Both the position numbers and the translations under genes were made by a program. Shown in pieces: positions 33,135 to 42,809 of a stretch of 53,787 bases of DNA. The stretch lies in contig NZ_DASYHS010000035.1 of assembly GCF_035998295.1 (NCBI RefSeq), positions 1 through 53,787 on the forward strand. Reading direction: 5' to 3'. The notes under the pieces were generated by a model. It made no database searches and was not told the origin of the DNA. It saw only the letters and a program-made list of their open reading frames with translations. This stretch comes from DASYHS01 sp035998295 (GTDB taxonomy: Bacteria; Pseudomonadota; Alphaproteobacteria; Azospirillales; Azospirillaceae). The number at the start of each line of letters is the position of its first letter. Within the stretch, counting starts at the first letter, position 1.

Positions 33135-33857
33135 ATGGGCACCATGACGAAATCCCCGGCATCGGACGGGCCGGAGCGCCGGCCTCCCCGGGCGAAGCCG
33201 CGCCGCCGGGCGGAGCTGCGCCGCGACATCGAGGCCCGCATCCTGGAAGCGGCGGAGCAGGTGTTCGCCGAGACCGGGTTCGGGGGGGCGTCGACCTCGC
33301 GCATCGCGGCGCTGGCGGGACTGCCGAAGGCGAACCTGCACTATTACTTCGGGACCAAGGACGCCCTGTACCGCGCGGTGCTGACGGGAATCCTCGACCT
33401 CTGGCTGGACGCGGCCGACGGCTTCGAGCCGGCGGGCGATCCGGCCGCCGCGATCGAGGCCTATGTCCGGGCGAAGATGGAATGGAGCCGGACCCGCCCG
33501 CTCGCGTCCCGGGTCTTCGCGAACGAGCTGCTGCACGGCGCGCCGTTCCTCCAGGAATACCTGGAGACCGATCTCAAGGACTGGGTGGAAGCCAAGGGCC
33601 GCGTCGTCGAGGCCTGGGTCGCGTCCGGACGGATGGCGCCGGTCGAGCCGCGGCACCTGTTCTTCATGATGTGGGCGGCGACCCAGACCTATGCCGATTT
33701 CGCGGTGCAGGTCAGGGCCGTGCTCGGCCTGGACGCCCTGGACGACGGCGCGTTCGACCGGGCCAGCTCCGAAGTCGTCGCCTTCGTCCTGCGGGGATGC
33801 GGGCTGTCGGAGGGGCGACCGGCGCTTCCGGGGCAGCTTTCGGTCCAAACGAGGTAA
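33135..33857 (+). CDS. rutR: TetR-family regulator RutR
   Basis: The 240-residue protein has a basic N-terminal tail, a TetR HTH (about residues 32-78: ILEAAEQVFAETGFGGASTS, then LAGLPKANLHYYFGTKDALY) and a ligand domain with RutR hallmarks: SRVFANELLHGAPFLQEYLE, WVASGRMAPVEPRHLFFMMW and AATQTYADFAVQV. These match the E. coli RutR C-terminal region well. RutR responds to uracil/thymine and represses pyrimidine degradation. The ATG at 33135 or 33144 is likely; an upstream TTG would put the start inside the operator. It is divergent from preT and likely autoregulated. Confidence 0.9.
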   Translation: MGTMTKSPASDGPERRPPRAKPRRRAELRRDIEARILEAAEQVFAETGFGGASTSRIAALAGLPKANLHYYFGTKDALYRAVLTGILDLWLDAADGFEPAGDPAAAIEAYVRAKMEWSRTRPLASRVFANELLHGAPFLQEYLETDLKDWVEAKGRVVEAWVASGRMAPVEPRHLFFMMWAATQTYADFAVQVRAVLGLDALDDGAFDRASSEVVAFVLRGCGLSEGRPALPGQLSVQTR

Positions 33858-33956
33858 GCCGGAACTTCGAGCGTGTCGCCGCGTTGTATCGGTCGAGACC
33901 TGGTCAACTGAAAACGTCGGCCAGTTCTTGCCGGAGACTGATCAACGAGGCAGAAG

Positions 33957-34121
33957 ATGCTGTATTGGGCTTTGGTCTTTCTGGTCGTCGCCATCATCGC
34001 CGGAATACTCGGCTTCGGCGGGATCGCGTCGGCCTCGGCAGGGATCGCACAGGTCCTCTTCTTCATCTTCATCGTCATCTTCGTGATCAGCCTCATCGTC
34101 GGGCTGGTTCGACGTCGCTAG
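33957..34121 (+). CDS. UPF0391/DUF1328 small membrane protein (YtjA-like)
   Basis: The 54-residue protein is almost wholly hydrophobic: MLYWALVFLVVAIIAGILGF, a GGIASASAGIAQ turn and a second span ending VGLVRRR. This two-helix layout matches the E. coli YtjA/DUF1328 family, small inner-membrane proteins often induced by stress and without known function. The gene is 99 bases after rutR and has its own hairpin terminator downstream (34216-34247). Confidence 0.85.
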   Translation: MLYWALVFLVVAIIAGILGFGGIASASAGIAQVLFFIFIVIFVISLIVGLVRRR

Positions 34122-34215
34122 CCCGCCGAGGCGACTGCCTCCACGACGTCCGGACCCGGATGGACTGGAAACGGGTCCCTGTACCCTAGCCTCTCGATGT
34201 TAGCCTCGCACCTCG

Positions 34216-34247
34216 GCGGCAGCACTTCCTTCGGGCGGTGCTGCCGC
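34216..34247 (+). terminator. Hairpin downstream of the DUF1328 gene
   Basis: GCGGCAGCAC (34216-34225) pairs perfectly with GTGCTGCCGC (34238-34247); the loop contains a CC-UUCG-GG tetraloop. It is followed by TTCTTCTTG, a partial T-rich tail, so factor-independent termination is plausible. A second weaker inverted repeat (GGACCCG/CGGGTCC) lies at 34152-34178. The remaining 250 bases to 34500 show no gene. Confidence 0.6.
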
Positions 34248-34499
34248 TTCTTCTTGCGCGCAAGGAAAAGGCCGCCCGGCCTGAGGCGAGGCGTCGGAGG
34301 GTGAGGCGAACGCCGCCCGCGTCATGCGCGGTTGCTAACCCTTCCGATAGCCAGAACGCGCGGATCGCCCGTTCGTTCCATTCCTGAATCGAAAGAAGGG
34401 GTGATGACCCCACATTCGCGCTCTACCGCCGCATGCTGGACGGGGCCGCGGTCCGCTGCCATCCTGCCGCCGGTCCAAAACCACAGCAACCGCGCCGCC

Positions 34500-35630
34500 A
34501 TGCCGATCTCCCCCCTCTCCTCTCCCGGCGTCGAAGACGCCGACTGCATCGTCGTCGGCGCGGGGGTCGTCGGCCTCGCCGTCGCCCGCGAACTCGCCCG
34601 GGCCGGACGCGACGTCATCGTCCTCGAGGCGACGGACTGCATCGGCTCGGGCACCAGCTCGCGCAACAGCGAGGTGATCCACGCCGGGATCTACTACCCG
34701 CAGGGATCGCTGAAGGCGCGGCTGTGCGTCGAGGGCAAGGAGCGCCTGTACCGCTACTGCGCCGAGCGCGGGGTGGCGCACCGGCGCTGCGGCAAGCTGA
34801 TCGTCGCGGCCGACGCGGCGCAGATCGGCAAGCTCGACGAACTGACGACGAAGGCGGCGGCCAACGGCTGCGCCGACCTGGTGGCGATGGACGGCGCGCA
34901 GGTCCGGGCCCTGGAGCCCCGGGTGTCGGCGGCGGCCGGCCTCCTGTCGCCCTCGACCGGCATCATCGACACCCACGCCCTGATGCTGGCCTACCAGGGC
35001 GAGGCGGAAGACCATGGCGCCATGGTCGCCTTCTCCAGCCCCATCGCGGGCGGCGAGGTGACCGCCGGCGGCATCGAGATCCGCACCGGCGGCGCCGAGC
35101 CGATGCGCCTGCGGTGCCGGGCGCTGGTCAACGCGGCCGGCCTGCACGCCCAGGAGGTCGCCGGCGCGATCGCCGGCCTGCCCGCGGACACCGTGCCGAC
35201 GCGCTATCTCGCGCGCGGCAACTACTTCTCGCTCGCGGGCCGTCCTCCGTTCACGCACCTGATCTATCCGGTGCCCGAGCCGGGCGGGCTCGGCATCCAC
35301 GCGACGATCGACATGGGCGGCCAGGTCCGTTTCGGGCCCGACGTCGAATGGGTGGAAGAGATCGGCTACGACGTCGATCCGCGACGGGCCGAACGGTTCT
35401 ACGCCGCGATCCGGCGCTACTGGCCCGACCTCCCGGACGGGGCGCTGCTGCCCGCCTATTCCGGCATCCGGCCGAAGCTGGTGCCGGCCGGCACGCCCGA
35501 CGCGGACTTCGTGGTGCAGGGACCGGAGATCCACGGCGTCGACGGCCTGGTCAACCTCTACGGAATCGAATCGCCGGGCATCACCGCGTCGCTCGCCCTC
35601 GCCCGCGAGGTCGCCGAAAGGCTGTGCTGA
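34500..35630 (+). CDS. FAD-dependent oxidoreductase, LhgO/L-2-hydroxyglutarate oxidase-like
   Basis: The 376-residue protein has a GR2-type FAD fold: CIVVGAGVVGLAVARELARA (residues about 15-34), then the acid-ended strand VIVLEA. The LhgO-like signature NSEVIHAGIYYPQGSLKARL follows, then RRCGKLIVAAD and a closing GIESPGITASLALAREVA. These enzymes oxidise 2-hydroxyacids, typically L-2-hydroxyglutarate to 2-oxoglutarate, passing electrons to the membrane quinone pool. The ATG at 34500 is preferred; the frame is open upstream but the extra residues look non-coding. It stands alone; the 276-base gap after it contains no recognised gene. Confidence 0.85.
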   Translation: MPISPLSSPGVEDADCIVVGAGVVGLAVARELARAGRDVIVLEATDCIGSGTSSRNSEVIHAGIYYPQGSLKARLCVEGKERLYRYCAERGVAHRRCGKLIVAADAAQIGKLDELTTKAAANGCADLVAMDGAQVRALEPRVSAAAGLLSPSTGIIDTHALMLAYQGEAEDHGAMVAFSSPIAGGEVTAGGIEIRTGGAEPMRLRCRALVNAAGLHAQEVAGAIAGLPADTVPTRYLARGNYFSLAGRPPFTHLIYPVPEPGGLGIHATIDMGGQVRFGPDVEWVEEIGYDVDPRRAERFYAAIRRYWPDLPDGALLPAYSGIRPKLVPAGTPDADFVVQGPEIHGVDGLVNLYGIESPGITASLALAREVAERLC

Positions 35631-35906
35631 CCGGCGGGCTAACCCCACGGGCCGCGTGACCATTCCGCCTTAGGGGCGTTGTCGCAAGCGCCGGCCAGGG
35701 CCGGAACTGCGCGGGACGGGCCGGATCGTCGCCGCTCCGGTCGGCCTGCCGGCATGGAACTGCGGACGATCATGGAACGTTCCGTCAAAGTGGGCAGGTG
35801 GGGAAGAGCATTAGCTGATTGGGGGATAGGATAGCCGAATGTCGCCTTGGGACGACCCGTGCCCTGTGCTAGAGGTAGCCACGAAAAATAAGGAAGACAG
35901 GCCGAC

Positions 35907-36794
35907 ATGAAGATCCTGAGAAGAATCACCGTCATTACGGTATTATTAATCGCTCCAAGTCCCGTACTGGCGAACCTTCAGGATCGAACAATAAAAGCCT
36001 TGGAACAACTGTCTGAAAGCGGAAGCGTCCGGGCAAGCTTCGAGTTGGGACGTCACTACGAGATGGGTATCGGCGTGCCGGCCGATCACGAGCGGGCCTT
36101 CGACCTGTTCTGCCAAGCGGCCGAGTCCGGCCACCCCGCCGCCGCCTACCACCTCGCCCGCATGTACCTGCACGGCCAGGGCGTCGAGCCCGACCGCAAG
36201 GCCGCCGCCGTGTGGATCGGGCGCGCGACGGCGCACGGCCATCCCCAGGCGGCCGATCTCGGCATCGAGGTCGCCGACGTCGCCGCATCGGCCGAGCCGA
36301 GCTGCCGGCGGCTGTCCGCGCAGGCGCCGCGCCCGCCCCGGGAGATCCTGTCCCTGGTCGAGACCATGGCGCCGGAATACGGCCTCGACCCGCAGCTCGT
36401 GATCGCGGTGATGGCGGCCGAGTCCGGCTTCCGCGTCTCCGTCCGGTCGCCGCGCAACGCCATCGGGCTGATGCAGCTGATCCCCGACACGGCCGCCAGG
36501 TTCGGGGTCAAGAACCCCCTCGACCCGAAGGACAACATCCGCGGCGGGATGAAGTACCTGCGCTGGCTGCTCTCGTATTTCGGGGGCAGCGTGCCGTTGA
36601 CGCTGGCCGCCTACAATGCGGGCGAAGGGGCGGTCCTGCGCCACGAGGGCATACCGCCCTACAAGGAGACGCAGAACTACGTCCGCAAGATCCTGTCGGT
36701 CTACCCGCGCGAGCGCCATCCCTTCGAGCCCGGGCTCGCGGAGCCGCCGTCCTCGGTGCTCAAGATACTGGCAGGCGCGGTCGCCTCGAGGTGA
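35907..36794 (+). CDS. Periplasmic Sel1-repeat lytic transglycosylase (SLT family 1)
   Basis: The 295-residue protein has a signal peptide (ending near VLAN) and two or three Sel1 repeats (about residues 38-120: ASFELGRHYEMGIGVPADHE, AAYHLARMYLHGQGVEPD). A C-terminal transglycosylase SLT domain follows with the catalytic Glu in VIAVMAAESGFRVSVRSP, then NAIGLMQLIPDTAARFGV, and LTLAAYNAGEGAV. It should cleave peptidoglycan glycan strands to give anhydro ends. The first 100 bases are AT-richer than the rest. An AGGAAGACAGG site precedes the ATG. Convergent with the MFS gene 12 bases further on. Confidence 0.9.
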   Translation: MKILRRITVITVLLIAPSPVLANLQDRTIKALEQLSESGSVRASFELGRHYEMGIGVPADHERAFDLFCQAAESGHPAAAYHLARMYLHGQGVEPDRKAAAVWIGRATAHGHPQAADLGIEVADVAASAEPSCRRLSAQAPRPPREILSLVETMAPEYGLDPQLVIAVMAAESGFRVSVRSPRNAIGLMQLIPDTAARFGVKNPLDPKDNIRGGMKYLRWLLSYFGGSVPLTLAAYNAGEGAVLRHEGIPPYKETQNYVRKILSVYPRERHPFEPGLAEPPSSVLKILAGAVASR

Positions 36795-36806
36795 GGCGCG
36801 CGCCGG

Positions 36807-38012
<1,206 letters not shown>

Positions 38013-38072
38013 TCGCGCCACCTTCGTTCTATGGTCTGCGCCGCCAACGACGATGCCACGGAGACGGCCGGG

Positions 38073-38501
38073 ATGCGCCACTATTTCGCCTACGGCTCGA
38101 ACATGAGCCGACGCCGCATGGATGCGCGCTGCGCCGGCCACGCGCCGGTCGGCGTCGGCGAACTCGACGGCCACGCGCTGGTGATCAACGGGCGCGGCGT
38201 GGCGACGGTGGCGCCGCGGCAGGGCTCCTCGGTCGAGGGCGTGGTGTGGACCATCTCCGCCGAGGACGAGGCGAGCCTCGACGGCTTCGAGGGCGTGGCG
38301 GCCGGCCGCTATGCCAAGCACGAGATGACGGTCCGGCTCGCCGACGGCCGCCGGGTCGAGGCGCTGGTCTACGTAGACCCGGACTGCCTGCCCGGCACGG
38401 GCTGCCGGCCCGGCTACGCCGAGTTCCTGATCGAGGGCGCGGAGGATTTCCGCCTGTCCGAGCGCTATCGCACGACCTTGCGGACCACCCTCGGGCTGTG
38501 A
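38073..38501 (+). CDS. Gamma-glutamylcyclotransferase-like protein
   Basis: The 142-residue protein has the substrate-cavity motif YFAYGSNMSRRRM at its N-terminus, the catalytic Glu in EDEASLDGFEGV and RYAKHEMTV. Family members convert gamma-glutamyl amines or amino acids to 5-oxoproline or act on related amides. The ATG at 38073 has GGAG upstream; an in-frame ATG at 38031 lacks a ribosome site. It lies 28 bases before bioY, but a functional link is not obvious. Confidence 0.85.
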   Translation: MRHYFAYGSNMSRRRMDARCAGHAPVGVGELDGHALVINGRGVATVAPRQGSSVEGVVWTISAEDEASLDGFEGVAAGRYAKHEMTVRLADGRRVEALVYVDPDCLPGTGCRPGYAEFLIEGAEDFRLSERYRTTLRTTLGL

Positions 38502-38529
38502 CGTCCGCCGCCAACCGGAGCATTTCGCC

Positions 38530-39114
38530 ATGAGCACAGCCATGAACACCAAGGACATCGTCCATATCGCCCTCTTCGCGGCCCTCACCGCCGCGCTGGG
38601 CGTGTTCCCGCCCGTGACGCTTCCCGTCATCGGCGTCCCGATCACCGCCCAGTCCATGGGCGCCATGCTCGCCGGCTCGATCCTCGGCGCCAGGCGCGGC
38701 GCCCTGGCGCTCGTGCTGTTCCTGGTGCTGGTGGCGGCCGGCCTCCCGCTCCTGGCGGGCGGCAGGGGCGGTTTCGCCGTGTTCCTCGGCCCCAGCGCGG
38801 GCTTCCTGTTCGCCTGGCCCCTGACCGCCTTCGTCACCGGCTGGCTGTTCGAGCGGTACTGGGCCCGCCTGACCTTCCTGCATGCGGTCTCGTTCCTCGC
38901 CTTCGCCGGCATCGTCGTGCTCTATCCGATCGGCATCCTCTGGATCGCCGCCGTCGCCGGGGCGCCCCTCGCCACCGTGGCGGCCTCGTCCGCGGCGTTC
39001 ATTCCCGGAGACGTCGTCAAGATCGTGCTGACCGCCGTCGTGGCGCTCGCGGTGAAACGGTCCTATCCCCTGATCCCCGGCATCCGGGGCCGGGAACTGG
39101 CGGGTACTCCGTGA
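38530..39114 (+). CDS. bioY: Biotin ECF transporter substrate-binding component
   Basis: The 194-residue protein has six hydrophobic spans and the BioY pattern LPVIGVPITAQSMGAMLAGS with LGARRGALALVLFLVLVAAG and GGRGGFAVFLGPSAGFL. BioY binds biotin in the membrane; with BioM and BioN it forms a high-affinity importer. The bioM start follows after 25 bases and bioN overlaps bioM, so the three are one operon. I found no BioR-like palindrome before it. Confidence 0.93.
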   Translation: MSTAMNTKDIVHIALFAALTAALGVFPPVTLPVIGVPITAQSMGAMLAGSILGARRGALALVLFLVLVAAGLPLLAGGRGGFAVFLGPSAGFLFAWPLTAFVTGWLFERYWARLTFLHAVSFLAFAGIVVLYPIGILWIAAVAGAPLATVAASSAAFIPGDVVKIVLTAVVALAVKRSYPLIPGIRGRELAGTP

Positions 39115-39139
39115 CGACGCCGCTGCCGCCGCGAACGCC

Positions 39140-39814
39140 ATGATCGAGTTGCGGGACGTCAGCCACGCCTTCGGCGACCGGCAGGTGCTCAAGGACGTCG
39201 ACCTCGCCTTGCGCGAAAGGCGGATCGCGATCGTCGGCAGCAACGGCTCGGGCAAGAGCACCTTCGCGCGCCTCCTGAACGGCCTGCAATTGCCGACGCG
39301 CGGCCGGGTGCTGGTGGACGGGCTCGACACCCGGACACATGGCCGCGACGTCCGCCGGAAGGTTGGCTTCGTCTTCCAGAACCCCGACAACCAGATCGTC
39401 TTCCCGGTCGTCGAGGAGGATCTGGCGTTCGGCCTGAAGAACCTCCGGCTGGGCCGGGACGCCATGAGCGAGCGGATCGACGGCGTGCTGGCCCGCTACG
39501 GCCTGACCGAGTTCCGCCACCATCCCTCGCATCTGCTGAGCGGCGGGCAGAAGCAGCTCCTCGCGATATCGAGCGTGCTGGTGATGGAACCCGAATACGT
39601 GGTCTTCGACGAGCCGACGACGCTCCTGGACCTCAGGAACAAGCGGCGCGTCGCCCAGGCGATCCGCGAGCTGGCCCAGACCGTCGTCGTCGTCTCCCAC
39701 GACCTCGACCTCCTCGCCGACTTCGACCGGGTCATCGTGTTCGAGGGCGGCCGGGTCGAGGTGGACGACGCGCCCTCGCCGGCGCTCAGGCGCTACGTGG
39801 AGATGATGGCGTGA
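39140..39814 (+). CDS. bioM: Biotin ECF transporter ATPase
   Basis: The 224-residue ATPase has Walker A IVGSNGSGKST, the Q-loop in GFVFQNPDNQIVFPVVEED (an ECF ATPase hallmark), the signature LLSGGQKQLLAISS and Walker B YVVFDEPTTLLDL, with His in VVVVSHDLDLL. It drives BioY. It starts after a 25-base gap and ends with a GTGA overlap onto bioN. Confidence 0.95.
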   Translation: MIELRDVSHAFGDRQVLKDVDLALRERRIAIVGSNGSGKSTFARLLNGLQLPTRGRVLVDGLDTRTHGRDVRRKVGFVFQNPDNQIVFPVVEEDLAFGLKNLRLGRDAMSERIDGVLARYGLTEFRHHPSHLLSGGQKQLLAISSVLVMEPEYVVFDEPTTLLDLRNKRRVAQAIRELAQTVVVVSHDLDLLADFDRVIVFEGGRVEVDDAPSPALRRYVEMMA

Positions 39815-40401
39815 GCCTCGGCCTCTACTTCCACGCGGACACGCCCATCCACCGGCTGCCCCCGGGCGTCAAGGTCGCCTCCCTCGTCGTCGTCGGCACG
39901 GCGATGTTCGCCCTCTCGGACTGGCGGCTGCTCCTGGGCTGTCTGGCGGCGGTCCTGGCGCTGTACGCGCTGGCCCGGATACCGTGGCGCCAGGCCGCCT
40001 CGCAGGCGCGGCCGGCCCTGTGGCTGCTTCTGGCGATCTTCGTCGTCCAGGTGCTCGTCGACGGCTGGGCGGCCGGCTTCGTGGCGATCCTGCGGTTCGC
40101 GATCCTGATCCAGCTTGCCGCCCTCGTGACCATGACGACGCGCGCCTCGGCGATGATCGAGGCGATCGAGGCGGGCCTGCGCCCCCTCGCCGTCCTGGGG
40201 ATCGATCCGGGCAAGGTCAGCCTCGCCCTGTCGCTCGCCCTGCGCTTCATTCCCGTCGTCTCGGCCGTGACCCGCGAGGTCCGGGAGGCGCAGGAGGCGC
40301 GCGGCCTGAACCGGAGCATCGTCGCCCTCGCGGTGCCGGTGATCGTGAGGACGCTGAAGATGGCGGACGACGTCGCCGACGCGATCGAAGCCCGGTCCTA
40401 G
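39811..40401 (+). CDS. bioN: Biotin ECF transporter transmembrane coupling protein
   Basis: The 196-residue protein starts at GTG 39811, overlapping the bioM stop (GTGA). It has about five hydrophobic spans and EcfT-type coupling helices with the basic AxR signatures, here REAQEARGLNRS near residues 155-166. It links the ATPase to BioY. Its stop codon shares the sequence CTAG with the stop of the convergent LysR gene. Confidence 0.93.
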   Translation: MSLGLYFHADTPIHRLPPGVKVASLVVVGTAMFALSDWRLLLGCLAAVLALYALARIPWRQAASQARPALWLLLAIFVVQVLVDGWAAGFVAILRFAILIQLAALVTMTTRASAMIEAIEAGLRPLAVLGIDPGKVSLALSLALRFIPVVSAVTREVREAQEARGLNRSIVALAVPVIVRTLKMADDVADAIEARS

Positions 40402-41312
40402 GCTCCCGCCCGCCGCCCGCCGCCGGGACCGGCGCGCGCCGCCTCCAGCAGCCAGTCCCGGAACGCCGCCAGCGCCGGCGCGTCGCCGGCCGAGGGACGG
40501 TGCACCAGATACCAGGCGCGCCCCTTCGGCACCGAGACCGCGAAGGGCGCCACGAGGCGGCCGGCGGCGAGGTCGTCGACGACGTAGGGTCCGAGGCCGA
40601 TCGCCACCCCCATCCCGTCCAGCGCCGCCTGGAGCGCCAGCCCGTAATGGTCGAACAGCGGGCCGTGCCCGGCGTCGAACTCCGGCGCCCCGGCGGCGTC
40701 GAGCCACAGCCGCCAGTCGTCGCGCGCATGCGCGACGCGCAGCAGGACCGCCGAGGCGAGGTCGGCCGGCCGCGCGAGGCCGCGGGCGACCGCGGGCGTG
40801 CAGACCGGGAACAGGTCCGGCGCGAACAGCGGCGTCGCCGCCAGGTCCGGCCAGTCGCCGTCGCCGAGCCGGATCGCCGCCGTCCAGTCGTCGCGCAGCA
40901 CCACCCGCCCCGTCGAACCGCCCAGCACCGTGACCAGGCGGACCTCCACGTCGGGATGGCGGGCTTGGAACCCGACCAGCCGGGGCACGAGCCAGCGCAT
41001 CGCGAAGGTCGGCCCGACCGCCAGCGTCAGGACCGGTTCCCGGCGCAGCGCCGCCACCTCCGCCGTCAGGCGGGCGACCGCGTCGAAAGCCTGGGTCAGC
41101 CCCGGGCCGTAGGCGGCACCCTGGGCCGTCGGCGCGAGACCGTTCGGCCGGCGCTCGAACAAGGCGAAGCCCAGCCTTTCCTCCAGCAGGCGGACGAGCC
41201 GGCTGACGGCCGCGGGCGTCACGTTCAGCTCGGCCGCCGCGGCGGCGAAGCTGCCGAGCCGGGCGGCGGCCTCGAAGGCCCGGAGGCCGTTCAGGGACGG
41301 CAGGCGCTGCAT
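40398..41312 (-). CDS. LysR-family transcriptional regulator (GcvA-like)
   Basis: The 304-residue protein has an N-terminal winged HTH (SLNGLRAFEAAARLGSFAAA, then LNVTPAAVSRLVRLLEERLG) and a periplasmic-binding-like effector domain from about residue 90 (LTLAVGPTFAMRWLVPRLVG, then FQARHPDVEVRL). It is divergent from the TauE/SafE-type gene with a 122-base gap, so that gene is its likely target. The effector is unknown; sulfite or a sulfonate is only a guess from the neighbour. Confidence 0.92.
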   Translation of the reverse strand: MQRLPSLNGLRAFEAAARLGSFAAAAAELNVTPAAVSRLVRLLEERLGFALFERRPNGLAPTAQGAAYGPGLTQAFDAVARLTAEVAALRREPVLTLAVGPTFAMRWLVPRLVGFQARHPDVEVRLVTVLGGSTGRVVLRDDWTAAIRLGDGDWPDLAATPLFAPDLFPVCTPAVARGLARPADLASAVLLRVAHARDDWRLWLDAAGAPEFDAGHGPLFDHYGLALQAALDGMGVAIGLGPYVVDDLAAGRLVAPFAVSVPKGRAWYLVHRPSAGDAPALAAFRDWLLEAARAGPGGGRRAGA

Positions 41313-41381
41313 ACCCCACCCTCAGTTTTCCTGATGCCCAGCCCGACATAACGGCGTTTGCCGGATAGGCCGGATACCGTC

Positions 41382-41410
41382 AGCATCATGCCAGGCAGCA
41401 TCATGCCAGG
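41382..41410. repeat. Tandem 14-base direct repeat in the LysR/TSUP divergent gap
   Basis: AGCATCATGCCAGG occurs at 41382-41395 and again at 41397-41410, a 15-base period, between the divergent LysR and TSUP genes. A CCGGATA repeat occurs just before it (about 41361-41377). These may be regulator half-sites or slippage products. Confidence 0.5.
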
Positions 41411-41434
41411 GATCGCCTGCGACGAGGACCAAGA

Positions 41435-42175
41435 ATGCTGAGCCTGCCCCTGCTGTCCGGCCTTGCCGGCGCGATCCTGGCCACCTCGTTCCTGTCGGGC
41501 CTGTTCGGCATGGCCGGCGGCATGATCCTGATGGGCGTCCTGCTGCTGATGCTGCCGGTGGCCCAGGCCATGGTGCTGCATGGCGTGACGCAGCTCGCCG
41601 CCAACGGCTGGCGCGCCTGGCTGTGGCGGCGCCACGTCGCATGGCCGGTCGCGGCCGGCTATGCCGCCGGCGGCCTGCTGGCGCTGGCGGCGTTCGCGAG
41701 CCTGCGCCTCGTCCCCGACAAGGCGGTGGTGCTCGTGGTGCTGGGCGCGATGCCCTTCGCCGTGCGCCTCCTGCCCGAGCGGCTGGCGCCCAACGTCGCG
41801 CGCCGCGGCAACGCGCTGCTCTGCGGCGCGGTCTGCACGGCGCTGCAGCTCCTGGCCGGCGTCTCGGGACCGGTGCTCGACGTCTTCTTCCACGACAGCG
41901 GCCTCGACCGGCGCGCGGTCGTCGCGACCAAGGCGCTGACGCAGAGCTTCGGCCACGGCCTGAAGCTCGTCTATTTCGGCGGGCTGGCCGGGGCCGGCCT
42001 GCCGGACGCGCCGGTGGTCCTGCTGGCGGTGACGGTCGCCGTCGCCGGCACGACCCTGGCCCGCGGCGTGCTGGACCGCATGGACGAGGCCGTCTTCCGG
42101 CTGTGGAGCCGGCGCATCATCACGATGACGGCGCTGGCCTATCTCGGCCAGGGCGCGTGGGACATGCTGGTCTGA
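41435..42175 (+). CDS. TSUP-family (TauE/SafE) membrane transporter
   Basis: The 246-residue protein has seven to eight hydrophobic spans and family-type ends: FLSGLFGMAGGMILMGVLLL near residues 15-34 and LLAGVSGPVLDVFF in the middle. TSUP proteins move sulfite, sulfonates or other small anions across the inner membrane. It is controlled in all likelihood by the divergent LysR. It is convergent with the Lrp gene with only 3 bases between the stops. Confidence 0.88.
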   Translation: MLSLPLLSGLAGAILATSFLSGLFGMAGGMILMGVLLLMLPVAQAMVLHGVTQLAANGWRAWLWRRHVAWPVAAGYAAGGLLALAAFASLRLVPDKAVVLVVLGAMPFAVRLLPERLAPNVARRGNALLCGAVCTALQLLAGVSGPVLDVFFHDSGLDRRAVVATKALTQSFGHGLKLVYFGGLAGAGLPDAPVVLLAVTVAVAGTTLARGVLDRMDEAVFRLWSRRIITMTALAYLGQGAWDMLV

Positions 42176-42178
42176 CCG

Positions 42179-42679
42179 TCACGCGATCAGGGCGACCGGC
42201 ACCGGCGGCGCGTCCTTGACGACGTCCAGCACGATCGAGGAGCGGACGTCCTTCAGCCCGGGCAGGCGCAGCAGCCGCCGCATGATCGAATCGGCGAGGT
42301 CGTCGAGGTCGCGCGCGACGATGCGCAGCAGGAAATCGTAGTCGCCCGTCAGCGCGTGGCATTCCGTCACCTCCTCGAGGCGGGCGACCTCCTCCTCGAA
42401 CCGGCCGGCCTCCTCGTCGGTGTGGCGCGCCAGGTTGACCTGCACGAAGGCCAGGACGCCGAAGCCGACGGCCCGGCGGCTGATCCGCGCCTCGTAGCCC
42501 TTGATGATGCCGTCGGCCTCCAGCGCCTTGACCCGGCGCAGGCACGGCGACGGCGCCATGCCGACGCGCTCCGCCAGCTCGACGTTCGGGATGCGGCCCT
42601 CGGTCTGCAGCACGCGCAGGATGCGGCGATCCGCCTCCGACAGCGGGCGCGGCTTCGCCGCTTTCCGGCTGATAGTCAT
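42179..42679 (-). CDS. Lrp/AsnC-family regulator
   Basis: The 166-residue protein has an N-terminal HTH (LSEADRRILRVLQTEGRIPN, then VGMAPSPCLRRVKALEADG) and a C-terminal RAM domain with VTECHALTGDYDFLLRIVA. It is divergent from phenylalanine hydroxylase, a layout seen for PhhA regulators in many alphaproteobacteria, so it probably senses phenylalanine or tyrosine and controls phhA. Paired GGTC/GACC inverted repeats in the gap may be its sites. Confidence 0.92.
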   Translation of the reverse strand: MTISRKAAKPRPLSEADRRILRVLQTEGRIPNVELAERVGMAPSPCLRRVKALEADGIIKGYEARISRRAVGFGVLAFVQVNLARHTDEEAGRFEEEVARLEEVTECHALTGDYDFLLRIVARDLDDLADSIMRRLLRLPGLKDVRSSIVLDVVKDAPPVPVALIA

Positions 42680-42705
42680 TTTTCCTCTATCTTATCCAGG
42701 TTCAT

Positions 42706-42793
42706 GGTCACAACATGACCGAGTAGACGCCCATATGGCCCAAATTGGGCCGGATCGGACCGGCAGGCAAGAGTATCATGGTCGGAACTGACC
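42706..42793. promoter_or_regulatory. Inverted-repeat cluster between lrp and phhA
   Basis: Three symmetric elements lie in the 130-base gap: GGTCA-5-TGACC (42706-42720), GGCCCAA-A-TTGGGCC (42737-42751) and GGTC-6-GACC (42780-42793). The outer two share the longer context ATGGTC-x-ACC-GA. They are candidate Lrp-type operators controlling phhA and the regulator itself. Confidence 0.55.
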
Positions 42794-42809
42794 GAAAGGG
42801 AGCCATGCC

